A DNA stretch of 64,000 nt from an uncultured Siphonobacter sp. (GTDB lineage: Bacteria; Bacteroidota; Bacteroidia; Cytophagales; Spirosomataceae): positions 107,731 through 171,730 of the forward strand of contig CAJYIW010000027.1 in assembly GCA_913775095.1 (NCBI GenBank), given 5' to 3'. A program made the translations under genes and the position numbers. Of the stretch, positions 35,295 through 44,389 are shown in pieces. Positions within the stretch are counted from its first letter, which is position 1; the number at the start of each line of letters is the position of its first letter. The notes below the pieces were generated by a model that was not told the DNA's origin, ran no database searches, and saw only the letters and a program-made list of their open reading frames with translations.

Positions 35295-36416
35295 ATGCTT
35301 TCTTCCGCAGAAAAACAGAGATATCAAAAACACCTGCTTCTGCCCGAAATGGGTGCTGAAGGTCAGGAACGCCTCAAGAAAGCCCGCGTGTTGGTGGTAG
35401 GTGCCGGAGGACTGGGTTGCCCGGTGCTTTTGTATTTATCCGCTGCGGGAGTCGGTACGATTGGCATTGTGGACGGCGATACCGTTGACGAAACGAATTT
35501 ACAACGTCAGGTTTTATACGAATCGGCTGATGTAGCCCGACCCAAAGCAACCGTAGCCGCCAATCGGTTACGCCGGCTGAACGACCTGATTGATTACGAA
35601 TACTTTCCGGCCAACCTGGTTTCAGAAAATGCCGCATCCATCATTGACGGTTTTGATCTTGTGGTAGACTGTACGGATAACTTCTCCGTTCGTTACCTCA
35701 TCAATGACATCTGTGTCTTGCAGGGTAAACCTTTCGTTTACGGAGCCATTCACCGCTTTGAAGGACAGGTTTCCGTTTTTAATTACCCGAAAAATGGTGT
35801 ATTGGGGCCAACGTATCGTTGCCTTTTTCCAAATCCGCCCAGTGGACTTGAAATTCCAAACTGTTCGGAAGTCGGTGTGGTTGGCATTCTTCCGGGTATG
35901 ATCGGTATGTATCAGGCCAACGAAGTAATCAAGATTATTACGGGCATCGGCACTGTACTTTCGGGGGAACTGTTACTGGTAGATTTGCTGGAAAACTCCC
36001 AACGAAAAATGAAGTGTAAACGCCGCCCTGATGCCGAAGCACTGGCCGAAGCCGGTTTACCAACCCATCGAAAAATAGCCGCTAATGAGCTGTTACCTCC
36101 TGCCTTATCGGCCATAGAACTGATGCGTCAGTTGAAACGGGAGCCGGATACGTTCCTGCTCGATGTCAGAAATCCAGAAGAATATGACGTTTGCCATTTA
36201 CCGGGAGCGGTGCTGATTCCGATGGCAACGATACCGGCCAATCTGGATCAGGTGCCCCGGGACCGGCCTGTAGTGGTGTATTGCCATCACGGCATGCGAT
36301 CCGCCAGCGTGATTCAATACTTAAACCACGAACACGGGTTTGCTAACTTGTCTAACCTTGCGGGGGGTATTCATTCCTGGGCAGAAGACGTGGATATGCG
36401 AATGGCGAAGTATTAG
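35295..36416 (+). CDS. MoeB/ThiF-type adenylyltransferase fused to a rhodanese domain
   Basis: A 373-residue sulfur-carrier activating enzyme. Residues ~1-245 form the E1-like domain: ATP-binding GAGGLGCPV, VDGDTVDETNLQRQ and DCTDNF. Residues ~275-373 form a rhodanese domain with the active-site loop VVYCHHGMRS. This fusion adenylates and then thiolates the C terminus of a MoaD/ThiS-like carrier. Unusually, the structural zinc site of MoeB is largely missing: CYRC is TYRC here and no CxxC pair follows. The start is ATG 35295; a GTG two codons earlier is also open. No moa or thi genes are adjacent. Confidence 0.92.
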   Translation: MLSSAEKQRYQKHLLLPEMGAEGQERLKKARVLVVGAGGLGCPVLLYLSAAGVGTIGIVDGDTVDETNLQRQVLYESADVARPKATVAANRLRRLNDLIDYEYFPANLVSENAASIIDGFDLVVDCTDNFSVRYLINDICVLQGKPFVYGAIHRFEGQVSVFNYPKNGVLGPTYRCLFPNPPSGLEIPNCSEVGVVGILPGMIGMYQANEVIKIITGIGTVLSGELLLVDLLENSQRKMKCKRRPDAEALAEAGLPTHRKIAANELLPPALSAIELMRQLKREPDTFLLDVRNPEEYDVCHLPGAVLIPMATIPANLDQVPRDRPVVVYCHHGMRSASVIQYLNHEHGFANLSNLAGGIHSWAEDVDMRMAKY

Positions 36417-36464
36417 GCTTAAAGGAGGTTGAGGTTATTTAATTAACGTTAACTTGATCAGGAA

Positions 36465-36503
36465 TATAACTTCCCGAAAGCTTAAAGCTTTCGGGAAGTT
36501 ATA
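36465..36503. terminator. Perfect palindromic terminator-like hairpin
   Basis: A perfect 19-bp palindrome about one base: TATAACTTCCCGAAAGCTT, A, and its complement. It lies between convergent genes, with no strong T tract on either side. Confidence 0.6.
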
Positions 36504-36566
36504 GATAATAATTAGGTAAACTGTCCTGAGACTCTTTGAGGATCTTAATCATCAAACCGGCCTCCT

Positions 36567-37106
36567 CTACCAGCCAAAATACCCTTCTGGCGTGATTCCT
36601 TTCAGGCGTAAATAAACAATGCTCTGGCCCCGGTGGTGGATGATGTGATTTTCCAGAGCATAACACAGCTGTCTTCCGGTGATAGCTTCGCCGACAAACT
36701 CCTGCATCTTGCTTAATTGTTCGGGCTTTAACGCTGAAACCGTTTGCTGTACCCAATCATAAAAGCGTTCTAATTCTGCTGCCACCTCTGCTTTAGATCG
36801 TTGATTCCAGCCCTGAGCCGTTTCGTAGGGATCTTTCACGCCCACCCTATTGGCGAGTTGAGCCGTCGTATAAATCATGCAGTGTACGAATTGCATTCGA
36901 AACGAAAACATCTCGGGCGTGGGTTTAAAATTCAAATGCTCTTCCGGCATCTGATTAAAGATGGTCAGCGTATATTCCTGCGAGCGTTTCCAGGCCTGTT
37001 TGAACTCTTTCTGAAAAGCCTCTTCTTTGACGGAGGCCTTAGCTGTTAAGACCGGGCTCGCCAGTAACCCGCCAACCAGCATTTGGATCGCTTGTTTTCT
37101 TTTCAT
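36567..37106 (-). CDS. Exported DinB-like protein
   Basis: A 179-residue protein of the DinB/YfiT four-helix metal-binding superfamily. A signal-like N terminus (MKRKQAIQMLVGGLLASPVL, cleavage after AKA) indicates export, which is unusual for the family. The three putative metal His residues appear in FVHCMIYTTAQLANRVG (first) and ALENHIIHHRGQSIVYLRL (second and third), the pattern of DinB thiol-dependent enzymes. It ends in GITPEGYFGW, a common DinB terminus. The substrate is unknown. It lies 105 bases after the polyprenyl synthase gene on the same strand. Confidence 0.88.
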   Translation of the reverse strand: MKRKQAIQMLVGGLLASPVLTAKASVKEEAFQKEFKQAWKRSQEYTLTIFNQMPEEHLNFKPTPEMFSFRMQFVHCMIYTTAQLANRVGVKDPYETAQGWNQRSKAEVAAELERFYDWVQQTVSALKPEQLSKMQEFVGEAITGRQLCYALENHIIHHRGQSIVYLRLKGITPEGYFGW

Positions 37107-37210
37107 CTTATATCCCTATTGCCAGACGAGAATGCCCTGACAGACCGCTCTTCCTTCAGGAAGTCCTCTAAGCATTTATCTGAACAGCGTGTTTTGCGGG
37201 TCCAGCCTTT

Positions 37211-38182
37211 TTATTTTTCCCGCTCAATCAGGTTGGTGAAAAACGAACGCAGCATTTGTTTTTTCTCTTCGGAAACCTGGAGAGCATTCAGGTACTGAAA
37301 CCCTTCTTCGAAGCAACGGTTCATCTCCGTTTCTACCGCATCCCGAACGCCCAACTGATTGTAGATTTCCGTTACGGCCTGTACTTTCTCAATGTTCTGA
37401 TGATCCCCCGGGGATAACCAGAACTGAAGGGCCTCCTTCGTTTTGCCCTGGGCTTTTTCCAGAGCATCAATTAATAAATAGGTCTTTTTATTAGCCAGGA
37501 TGTCCCCTCCCACGAGCTTACCAAATTTACCGGGATCGCCGTAGACATCCAGTAAGTCGTCTTTTAGCTGAAAACCAAGGCCAATGGCATCACCCATTTT
37601 TTTAAGTAAGACACCCGTCTCCTCGTCCGCTCCGCCAATGATGCCACCCAGTTCCAGAGCAAAGCCTAACAATACCGCCGTTTTCAGCCGAATCATTTCC
37701 AAATACTGAGCCTTGGTAACATCCGAGCGTTTTTCGAAATTCATGTCCAGCTGTTGCCCTTCACAAACCTCCGCTGCAGCCCGATTGAACTTTTTCAGGA
37801 CCGCTTTCAGCAGAGTAGTTTCCACTTCCGTCATGAATTCATACGCTGAAACCAGCATGACATCACCCGAAAGAATGGCAACATTGTCGTTCCATTTTTC
37901 ATGCACCGTGGGTTGCCCGCGACGAATGGGTGCTTTGTCCATGATGTCATCGTGCATGAGCGTGAAGTTGTGAAAAACTTCTACGCCAATGGCAGGACGA
38001 ACGGCTTTTTGCCAGTTTTCCGTAAACAGGGCCGCCGACATGACGGTTAGTAACGGACGTATGCGTTTGCCACCCAGACTCATGATGTAGTGAATGGGTT
38101 CGTATAATTCAATGGGAGATTGGCCGTATTCAGTAGTAGCAATGGTTTGCTCGATAGCGGCCGTATAGTCGTTGAGTAGCAT
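37211..38182 (-). CDS. Trans-isoprenyl diphosphate synthase
   Basis: A 323-residue head-to-tail prenyl synthase. The first Asp-rich motif is HDDIMDKAPIRRG (Asp78-82) and the second is QLKDDLLDVYGD; GGKRIRPLL binds isopentenyl diphosphate. Small residues before the first motif would allow a long product such as geranylgeranyl or octaprenyl diphosphate, but product length cannot be fixed by reading. It would supply quinone, carotenoid or related lipids. A -7 element lies 56 bases upstream, shared in a divergent spacer with the thioredoxin-like gene. Confidence 0.95.
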   Translation of the reverse strand: MLLNDYTAAIEQTIATTEYGQSPIELYEPIHYIMSLGGKRIRPLLTVMSAALFTENWQKAVRPAIGVEVFHNFTLMHDDIMDKAPIRRGQPTVHEKWNDNVAILSGDVMLVSAYEFMTEVETTLLKAVLKKFNRAAAEVCEGQQLDMNFEKRSDVTKAQYLEMIRLKTAVLLGFALELGGIIGGADEETGVLLKKMGDAIGLGFQLKDDLLDVYGDPGKFGKLVGGDILANKKTYLLIDALEKAQGKTKEALQFWLSPGDHQNIEKVQAVTEIYNQLGVRDAVETEMNRCFEEGFQYLNALQVSEEKKQMLRSFFTNLIEREK

Positions 38183-38237
38183 AGGGATCGGTAACAGAAG
38201 TCATTCATCGTCCTGCAGAGGGAGCGAATTGAATTTT

Positions 38238-38245
38238 CAAAAATA
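38238..38245 (-). promoter_or_regulatory. -7 promoter element for the prenyl synthase
   Basis: Minus strand TATTTTTG, exact TAnnTTTG match, 56 bases before the start codon. Confidence 0.5.
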
Positions 38246-38347
38246 ACCCGCTCCGGCAACTTTATGTTATGGACTTCCGTTTTCAGCGTAATAAATCTTA
38301 CGATTACCGGAGATTTTATTCAAATTCGATTTCAAATCAAGCAACAT

Positions 38348-38932
38348 ATGCGTTCCATCCTTACGTTTTGCTTTCTACTCGGGTTTTCGCTGGTTTTTCT
38401 GGCTTTTACTCCCTCCACAGAAACACCTCCTTCTCCCACGGCAGCCAAAATTGAGTGGCTCACCATTGAGGAAGCCTACGCCCGTAATCAGAAAGAACCC
38501 CGCAAGTTCATGATTGATGTCTACACGGACTGGTGCGGCTGGTGTAAAGTCATGGACCGGCAAACCTTCACTAACCCTAAGGTGGTGGAATACGTCAATC
38601 AAAAATATTACGCGGTGAAGCTGGACGCAGAAGGTAAAAACCCCATTACAATCGGTAATCATACTTTTAAGTACGTAAGTCAGGGGAACCGGGGCTATCA
38701 GGAATTTGCCGCTTTGCTCATGAACGGACAAATGAGTTTTCCAACCGTAGTTTTTGTGGATGAGAAATTCCTGGACAAGAATGAATTACAGGTCATTCAG
38801 GCCGTACCTGGCTTTCACAAAGCCCCTGATTTTCATCAGATCATTACGTTTTTCGGCGATAACTACCATCAGAAGCAGACACCCTGGGAAAAGTATAAAA
38901 ACGAGATTTATCCTAAGGCCTTTGCCCGGTGA
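38348..38932 (+). CDS. Exported thioredoxin-fold protein
   Basis: A 194-residue protein. I start it at ATG 38348, which gives a signal peptide (MRSILTFCFLLGFSLVFLAF); the 28 codons open upstream contain the promoter region. The redox motif is WCGWCK, within DVYTDWCGWCKVMDRQTF, typical of thioredoxin_7/DUF255-like proteins that reduce or maintain disulfides in the periplasm. The cis-Pro region is SFPTVVFVDE. Length and export resemble periplasmic reductases. It is followed at once by a long perfect hairpin. Confidence 0.9.
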   Translation: MRSILTFCFLLGFSLVFLAFTPSTETPPSPTAAKIEWLTIEEAYARNQKEPRKFMIDVYTDWCGWCKVMDRQTFTNPKVVEYVNQKYYAVKLDAEGKNPITIGNHTFKYVSQGNRGYQEFAALLMNGQMSFPTVVFVDEKFLDKNELQVIQAVPGFHKAPDFHQIITFFGDNYHQKQTPWEKYKNEIYPKAFAR

Positions 38933-38947
38933 TGAATGTTTGATAAG

Positions 38948-39009
38948 CCTCCGGACGCTAAAATGCCTACGCAGTATCAGTACTGCGTAGGCATTTTAGC
39001 GTCCGGAGG
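38948..39009 (+). repeat. 29-bp perfect hairpin without a T tract
   Basis: Two exactly complementary 29-base arms starting CCTCCGGACGCTAAAATGCC, around a TCAG loop, 15 bases after the thioredoxin-like stop codon. It is not followed by T residues, so it differs from the other terminators in the window. Confidence 0.9.
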
Positions 39010-39533
39010 GTCTTCTGTATCCTCTGCTTAAGTTACATTTTTCCGTGACAGAATTTACTTTTTATGATTTCCATACTCTATAGGTAGCTGATTGAGCCCT
39101 GCTTACATTTACTTAGCATCTATTAATAATCATATAAACCAAACCTTATATTATATTGCTGAGTTTCACTGAGATAAAATAAAAATTTAAAAAATTCTAT
39201 TCATTTATTTAAAATTTTAAATAATACAGAATAGATTTGTGTGAAATAAAATTAATATCCTCTTCCTCTAAACAGAATAAAATAATCTTATTACAAGTTA
39301 AAACAGAATATTCAACTAAAAACACTACAAATCATTACTAATTAAAGATTTTATAGATAAAGTATCAGAATATCAATACTGAGCAACTTCACGGGTGCTT
39401 GTTGTATTACTATTCAAAAGTATTCAGTATTATTTTCCTGACCTCTATACGCTGCTCAACTTATAAAAGATACAACCCACAAGCTGTATACACGCGTACG
39501 AATTAAACTTAAACTTCATTTTTCCATCTTCTT
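39010..39533 (+). other. AT-rich leader region of the SusC/SusD locus
   Basis: 524 bases without a gene. It is the most AT-rich stretch of the window and ends at the SusC start. A consensus -7 element at 39232 would give a 290-base untranslated leader. I see no clear hairpin series, small ORF or riboswitch that I can name. Confidence 0.6.
39232..39239 (+). promoter_or_regulatory. -7 promoter element for the SusC/SusD operon
   Basis: TAGATTTG matches TAnnTTTG exactly. Transcription would begin near 39245. Other TAnnTTTG-like sites closer to the gene were not found. Confidence 0.45.
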
Positions 39534-42500
39534 ATGAAAAGAAGCTTATCTAAGACCTCATTGCTGGTTCTTACTTGTTTGGGAATGTGGCTTTCAGGTG
39601 CAGAGACTCCTACCTATGGTAGAGATCATGCTGCGGCTGTGAGCATCGATCGCCAGATCACAGGTAAGGTTACTGATGAAAAAGGAGAGCCTCTGGCGGG
39701 GGCTACCGTATCTATTAAAGGTACAACGCAGGGTTCCATCACTGGTGCTGATGGTTCTTTCACGCTTTCCATTCCTAATGACCAGGCGGTCATTATTGTT
39801 TCTTACGTTGGTTATAACAAAAAGGAAGTAGCCGTAGGCTCACAGACGGTACTAAACGTAAGTCTGGCTCCTAATGACGGCAACCTTCAGGAAGTAGTGG
39901 TAACGGCTCTGGGTGTATCGAGAGAATCGCGTACGCTGGGTTATGCCGTGTCTACCATTAACGCGGAGGTAATGACCAAAGCCCGCGAAACCAATATTGG
40001 TAACTCGCTGGCGGGTCGGGTAGCAGGTTTGAACGTCAAAGGCACAAGCGGTGGTCCTGGCGGAACAGCGAAAATCCTGATGCGGGGTATGCCCAGTATG
40101 AATTCAGCAGGTTCGCCTTTGATTGTAATCAACGGTGTTCCCATGGACAATACACAGCGTGGGAGTGCTGGCGAATGGGGTGGAGCTGACGGTGGCGATG
40201 GTTTAGGTAACTTAAACCCCGATGACATCGAAAACATGACTGTCCTTAAAGGTCAGTCGGCTTCGGCTCTTTACGGAGCACGTGCTTCTAATGGGGTTAT
40301 CTTAATCACTACTAAAAAGGGTAGAAAAGGAGATTTCTCCGTTGACTATAACCTGAACTACTCGCTGGATCGGGCCATGAACCTGACCGATTTTCAATAT
40401 GAGTACGGTCAGGGTGAGTACGGAGCCAAACCTACTACGGTTGCTGCTGCTCAGAAGACGGGTCGTTTAAGCTGGGGTTCCAGACTGGATGGGTCCACGT
40501 TCACGCAGTTTGATGGTAAGCAGTATGCGTATTCGGCTCAGCGGGATAACATCAAAAACTTCTACCGCACGGGTACTAACTTCACCAATACCGTATCCGT
40601 TTCCAAAGGTGGAGATAATGGTTCTTTCCGTCTGTCTTTGTCAAACCTTGGTAACCAGTCCATTATTGACAACAGCGGTTTAACCCGTAAAACCATCAAT
40701 CTTTCAGTTGATCAGAATATTACCAGCAAACTGAGTATCAGTGCGATGGCCAACTATATCGACGAAAAGATTAAAAACAAGCCCATTCTGAGTGATGGTC
40801 CCATGAATGCCAATAACGGCATGTTCCTGGCGACGAACATTGATGAGCGAATCCTGGCTCCTGGCTTCGATCCGAACACAGGCCGTGAAATCGTCTTCAG
40901 TGATGATGAATACGTGACCAACCCTTACTTTGTTACGAATCAATTCATTAACAACGTAAACCGGAAGCGTCTCATCTCGATGCTTTCAACGAAATATCAG
41001 TTTACGGACTGGTTATACGCTCAGGCTCGCGTGGGCTATGATAATGCTAATGACCGTATCTTTAAAGTTACACCCTGGGGAACGGGCTTTTTCATCCGTC
41101 CCAATGGACAAGGTCAGTTGGATGAACTTTCGAATGCCCAACGCACGGAGTTGAACATTGACGGTTTAATTGGTTTCAACAAAAACATTACTCCTGATTT
41201 CTCTATCAACGCATTAGTTGGAGCGAACCTTCGTAAGAATCAGTACGAAAAACTCCAGCTTGGGGGTAGTCCTTTCGTATTACCTTACCTCTACAGCTGG
41301 AATAACGTAGTGAATTTTACCCGTAACTACGAGGTAACGAATACGGAAGTTCATTCGGCCTACTATAGTGTGGACTTGGGATATAAGAACATCCTGAACC
41401 TGACTACTACGGGTCGCTACGATGAGTACTCTACTTTACCCATGGCGAACCGCGGTATCTTCACGCCTTCAGTAACGGGTGCGTTTGTCTTCGGAGATCT
41501 GATTAATGTTAACAAATTAAGCTTCGGTAAACTGCGTGCGTCGTATGCCATGACCAGTGGCGAACCGACTACGGCTTATGGTACGAGTGTTTATTACGGC
41601 GTAGGCAATGCTCTGAATGGCGTGGCTACGGGTAACTTCAATGCTGAGTTACCTAACCTGTTCTTAAAACCGTTTACCAAGAGCGAAGTCGAAGTAGGTC
41701 TTGAGCTGAAATTCTTCTCTGGTCGTTTAGGATTTGATGTTTCTTACTATCAGCAGAAAACCCACAACGAAATCATGCCTGCCAGCTATAGCTCTTCTAC
41801 GGGTTATACCACGGGTGTCGTTGGAACGGGTTCTACTCAGAACCGAGGCTTAGAATTGCAGATTACCGGAACGCCAGTTAAGAAGGATAAATTCATCTGG
41901 AATACCTCATTTAACCTGACCTCCGTTAGAAACAAAATTCTGCAAACGGATCCTACTAATAAACCCATCATCTTAGGTCAGAACCGGGCCACGCTTGGTA
42001 ACGCAGTGACGGCTTTCGTTCCTGGGTTGGCAGGTCCTCAAATCAGAGCTTACGATTACAAGTATGACGCAAACGGTCAGATTGTAGTAGATGGTTCAGG
42101 TTTACCAGTAGCGGGCGAGCTCATCAATTTAGGTACGGTGTTACCAACCTTATATGGTGGCTGGAATAACGACTTCACATTCGGAGGCTTCAATCTGGCT
42201 TTCCTGATTGATTATAACTACGGTAACAAAATTCTTTCAGCTACTGAAAACTACGCCTACCGTCGTGGGTTACACAAAGCTACCCTCGTGGGTCGTGAAG
42301 GGGGCATCACTACTGGTGTCACGGCTGAAGGTGCGGCTAATACCAAAGCTGCTTCGGCTCAGGATTACTACACGGCTCTGGCCAATAACATCACCAAGCT
42401 GAGCGTAGTTAACGGCGACTTCATCAAACTTCGTCAGGTAACCCTGGGCTATAACATCCCAGCTAAAGTATTGGCAAAATGGCCCTTAATCCGTGCAGTA

Positions 42501-42665
42501 AACATTTCATTAGCAGCACGTAACCTGTTGTACCTGATGAAGAAAACTACGAATATCGATCCAGAATCCACTTTTGGAGCTAACCTCAGATATTCTGGTA
42601 TTGAAGGAACGAGCCTTCCTTCGGCACGTAACTACGGTGTTAACTTAAACATTAAGTTTAAATAA
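39534..42665 (+). CDS. SusC/RagA-family TonB-linked outer-membrane protein
   Basis: A 1043-residue TonB-dependent transporter of the SusC type. A signal-bearing N terminus (1-24) is followed by a carboxypeptidase-regulatory-like domain (RQITGKVTDEKGEPLAGATV, residues ~42-120), the TonB box region (LQEVVVTALG) and the plug (GRVAGLNV ... SGGPGGTAKILMRGMPS). The DPDDIENMTVLKGQSASALY-type segment is present as NPDDIENMTVLKG. The remainder is the 22-strand barrel, ending with FK. It would import a ligand bound by the SusD lipoprotein. No anti-sigma or ECF gene is adjacent, and no N-terminal signalling extension is seen, so control may act through the long leader. Confidence 0.97.
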   Translation: MKRSLSKTSLLVLTCLGMWLSGAETPTYGRDHAAAVSIDRQITGKVTDEKGEPLAGATVSIKGTTQGSITGADGSFTLSIPNDQAVIIVSYVGYNKKEVAVGSQTVLNVSLAPNDGNLQEVVVTALGVSRESRTLGYAVSTINAEVMTKARETNIGNSLAGRVAGLNVKGTSGGPGGTAKILMRGMPSMNSAGSPLIVINGVPMDNTQRGSAGEWGGADGGDGLGNLNPDDIENMTVLKGQSASALYGARASNGVILITTKKGRKGDFSVDYNLNYSLDRAMNLTDFQYEYGQGEYGAKPTTVAAAQKTGRLSWGSRLDGSTFTQFDGKQYAYSAQRDNIKNFYRTGTNFTNTVSVSKGGDNGSFRLSLSNLGNQSIIDNSGLTRKTINLSVDQNITSKLSISAMANYIDEKIKNKPILSDGPMNANNGMFLATNIDERILAPGFDPNTGREIVFSDDEYVTNPYFVTNQFINNVNRKRLISMLSTKYQFTDWLYAQARVGYDNANDRIFKVTPWGTGFFIRPNGQGQLDELSNAQRTELNIDGLIGFNKNITPDFSINALVGANLRKNQYEKLQLGGSPFVLPYLYSWNNVVNFTRNYEVTNTEVHSAYYSVDLGYKNILNLTTTGRYDEYSTLPMANRGIFTPSVTGAFVFGDLINVNKLSFGKLRASYAMTSGEPTTAYGTSVYYGVGNALNGVATGNFNAELPNLFLKPFTKSEVEVGLELKFFSGRLGFDVSYYQQKTHNEIMPASYSSSTGYTTGVVGTGSTQNRGLELQITGTPVKKDKFIWNTSFNLTSVRNKILQTDPTNKPIILGQNRATLGNAVTAFVPGLAGPQIRAYDYKYDANGQIVVDGSGLPVAGELINLGTVLPTLYGGWNNDFTFGGFNLAFLIDYNYGNKILSATENYAYRRGLHKATLVGREGGITTGVTAEGAANTKAASAQDYYTALANNITKLSVVNGDFIKLRQVTLGYNIPAKVLAKWPLIRAVNISLAARNLLYLMKKTTNIDPESTFGANLRYSGIEGTSLPSARNYGVNLNIKFK

Positions 42666-42671
42666 AAGATA

Positions 42672-44270
42672 ATGAAAAAAAGACTGGTTCTTACTTCGAT
42701 ATTAGCCGGAGCTCTTCAATTTTCTTGTTCAAATTTTGATCAATTAAATCAGGATCCTACCCGTGCTACCGGAGAAAGTTTTGACGCTAATCTTCTTTTG
42801 CCTAGCATTCAGTACAAGTATGTAAATGCTAACGCAGGATACAATGGTCCCATCCTATTCCAAAGTATGTGGACTCAGATTCTGGCTTCCACTTCTTCAG
42901 GGGCAGCTAACTATTACACCAACGGCGACAAATACGTTATCTCCAGCAATACCAATGCATACCGGGAGCGTACCTGGATTGAAGCCTATAGCTCGGCCAG
43001 TTTTGCTTATGAGATGGAGCAGTTGACGAAGGATCGGCCCGCAGCGGCTAACCTGACCAATATCGCGACCATCATGCAGGTATTGGCTTTGTCTTCCATC
43101 ACTGATGTGTACGGAGATATTCCTTACACGGAAGCACTGAAGGCAAAACAGGGTATTACTCTTCCTGCTTACGATACTCAGGAAAGCATTTATACGTCAA
43201 TGCTGACTCGTCTGGAAACCGCCACGGCCGCTCTTAACCCCTCTTTGGCTGGTCCTACTAACGATGCCTTTACGTATAAAGGTAACGTTGCGAGCTGGAA
43301 AAGATTTGGCTATTCACTGATGCTGAAACTAGCCATGCGTTTAACGAAAGTGGCTCCTGCTACGGCTAAAACGTATGCCGAAAAAGCAGCGGCGGGTGGC
43401 GTATTTACCAGCGTTTCTGACGATGCTTACGTATTGGCAGACGACGCCAATGGGTATACCAACGGAAATGGTGCTGCTTTAGCTACAGCAGCCGATGTAT
43501 ACCAGGTACGCTGGAGCAAAACGCTGATTGATTACCTGCAGGCAACCAATGATCCTCGCCTGACCAGAATTGCGGAAGTTCCTGCCGCTGGTTTCGCAGC
43601 GAACAATTCCGTTACTGCTGGCAACAGCACGGCTTCTGCTCAGATAGGTTTACCCAATGGCTATGACCTGAACGGTGGAGCTACGGACATTAGCCGTTCG
43701 CCCGGTTACCCCGGCAGCACCGGCACCGGAGCTGATGTTACGCCTATTGGCCGGTATTCTCGTCCAACGGCGGCCTTCCGTAACCGTAGTGCTCCTCAGT
43801 TTATCCTGACGTACGCTGAAACAGAACTACTGTTAGCGGAAGCTGCTACTCGTGGCTTTACCGTAACTGGTTCGGCTGCGACGCACTACAAAAATGCAGT
43901 CTCTGCGGGTATCCAGTCGTTGGGTAAATTCGGTTCAGCTTTAGTTATTGATGCGGCTACGGCAGATGCCTACGCTGCTGCAAATCCATTAACTACCGCT
44001 AATCCGCTGAAGCAGATTAATGAGCAATACTGGGCTACTACGGGTATCTTACAGAACTTCAATGAAGCCTGGCATAACTGGAGACGTTCAGGGTTTCCTG
44101 TACTAACTCCTGTTAATTATACGGGTAGTTTTTCTAATGGAACGATTCCTCGTCGCCAGCCTTATCCAACGGGTGAAGCTACTTTGAATACGGCTAGTTA
44201 TTCGGCAGCACTGGGACGCCTCTCTGGCGGTGACACCTGGACCTCACGCGTGTGGTGGGACAAACAATAG
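42672..44270 (+). CDS. SusD/RagB-family nutrient-binding lipoprotein
   Basis: A 532-residue outer-membrane lipoprotein. The signal peptide ends in the lipobox QFSCS (Cys near residue 19), followed by the typical NFDQLNQDPTRATG. Tetratricopeptide-like helices fill the middle (MQVLALSSITDVYGDIPYTE, YAETELLLAEAATRG) and identify the SusD-like group 2. It caps the SusC barrel, 6 bases downstream of that gene. The ligand is unknown; no glycoside hydrolase is nearby, so it need not be a polysaccharide. A terminator follows. Confidence 0.96.
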   Translation: MKKRLVLTSILAGALQFSCSNFDQLNQDPTRATGESFDANLLLPSIQYKYVNANAGYNGPILFQSMWTQILASTSSGAANYYTNGDKYVISSNTNAYRERTWIEAYSSASFAYEMEQLTKDRPAAANLTNIATIMQVLALSSITDVYGDIPYTEALKAKQGITLPAYDTQESIYTSMLTRLETATAALNPSLAGPTNDAFTYKGNVASWKRFGYSLMLKLAMRLTKVAPATAKTYAEKAAAGGVFTSVSDDAYVLADDANGYTNGNGAALATAADVYQVRWSKTLIDYLQATNDPRLTRIAEVPAAGFAANNSVTAGNSTASAQIGLPNGYDLNGGATDISRSPGYPGSTGTGADVTPIGRYSRPTAAFRNRSAPQFILTYAETELLLAEAATRGFTVTGSAATHYKNAVSAGIQSLGKFGSALVIDAATADAYAAANPLTTANPLKQINEQYWATTGILQNFNEAWHNWRRSGFPVLTPVNYTGSFSNGTIPRRQPYPTGEATLNTASYSAALGRLSGGDTWTSRVWWDKQ

Positions 44271-44280
44271 GTTAATGAAG

Positions 44281-44309
44281 ATAAAGGGGGGTAACCCCCT
44301 TTATTTTTG
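44281..44309 (+). terminator. Intrinsic terminator after susD-like gene
   Basis: A 10-bp stem ATAAAGGGGG with CCCCCTTTAT, GTAA loop, then TTTTG. It splits the SusC/SusD pair from the CRTAC1 gene, unless read through. Confidence 0.85.
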
Positions 44310-44389
44310 TATTTTAGGTACTAACTTCAGCTAAAGGTTGAGGTTTTTTCGTTTCTACTCGCCCCCTTACTTCAAACACGGTTCTAGCC

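Noticed and set aside
38948..39009. Insertion sequence ends
   Set aside because: The perfect hairpin has only a 4-base loop, with no transposase gene or target duplication around it.
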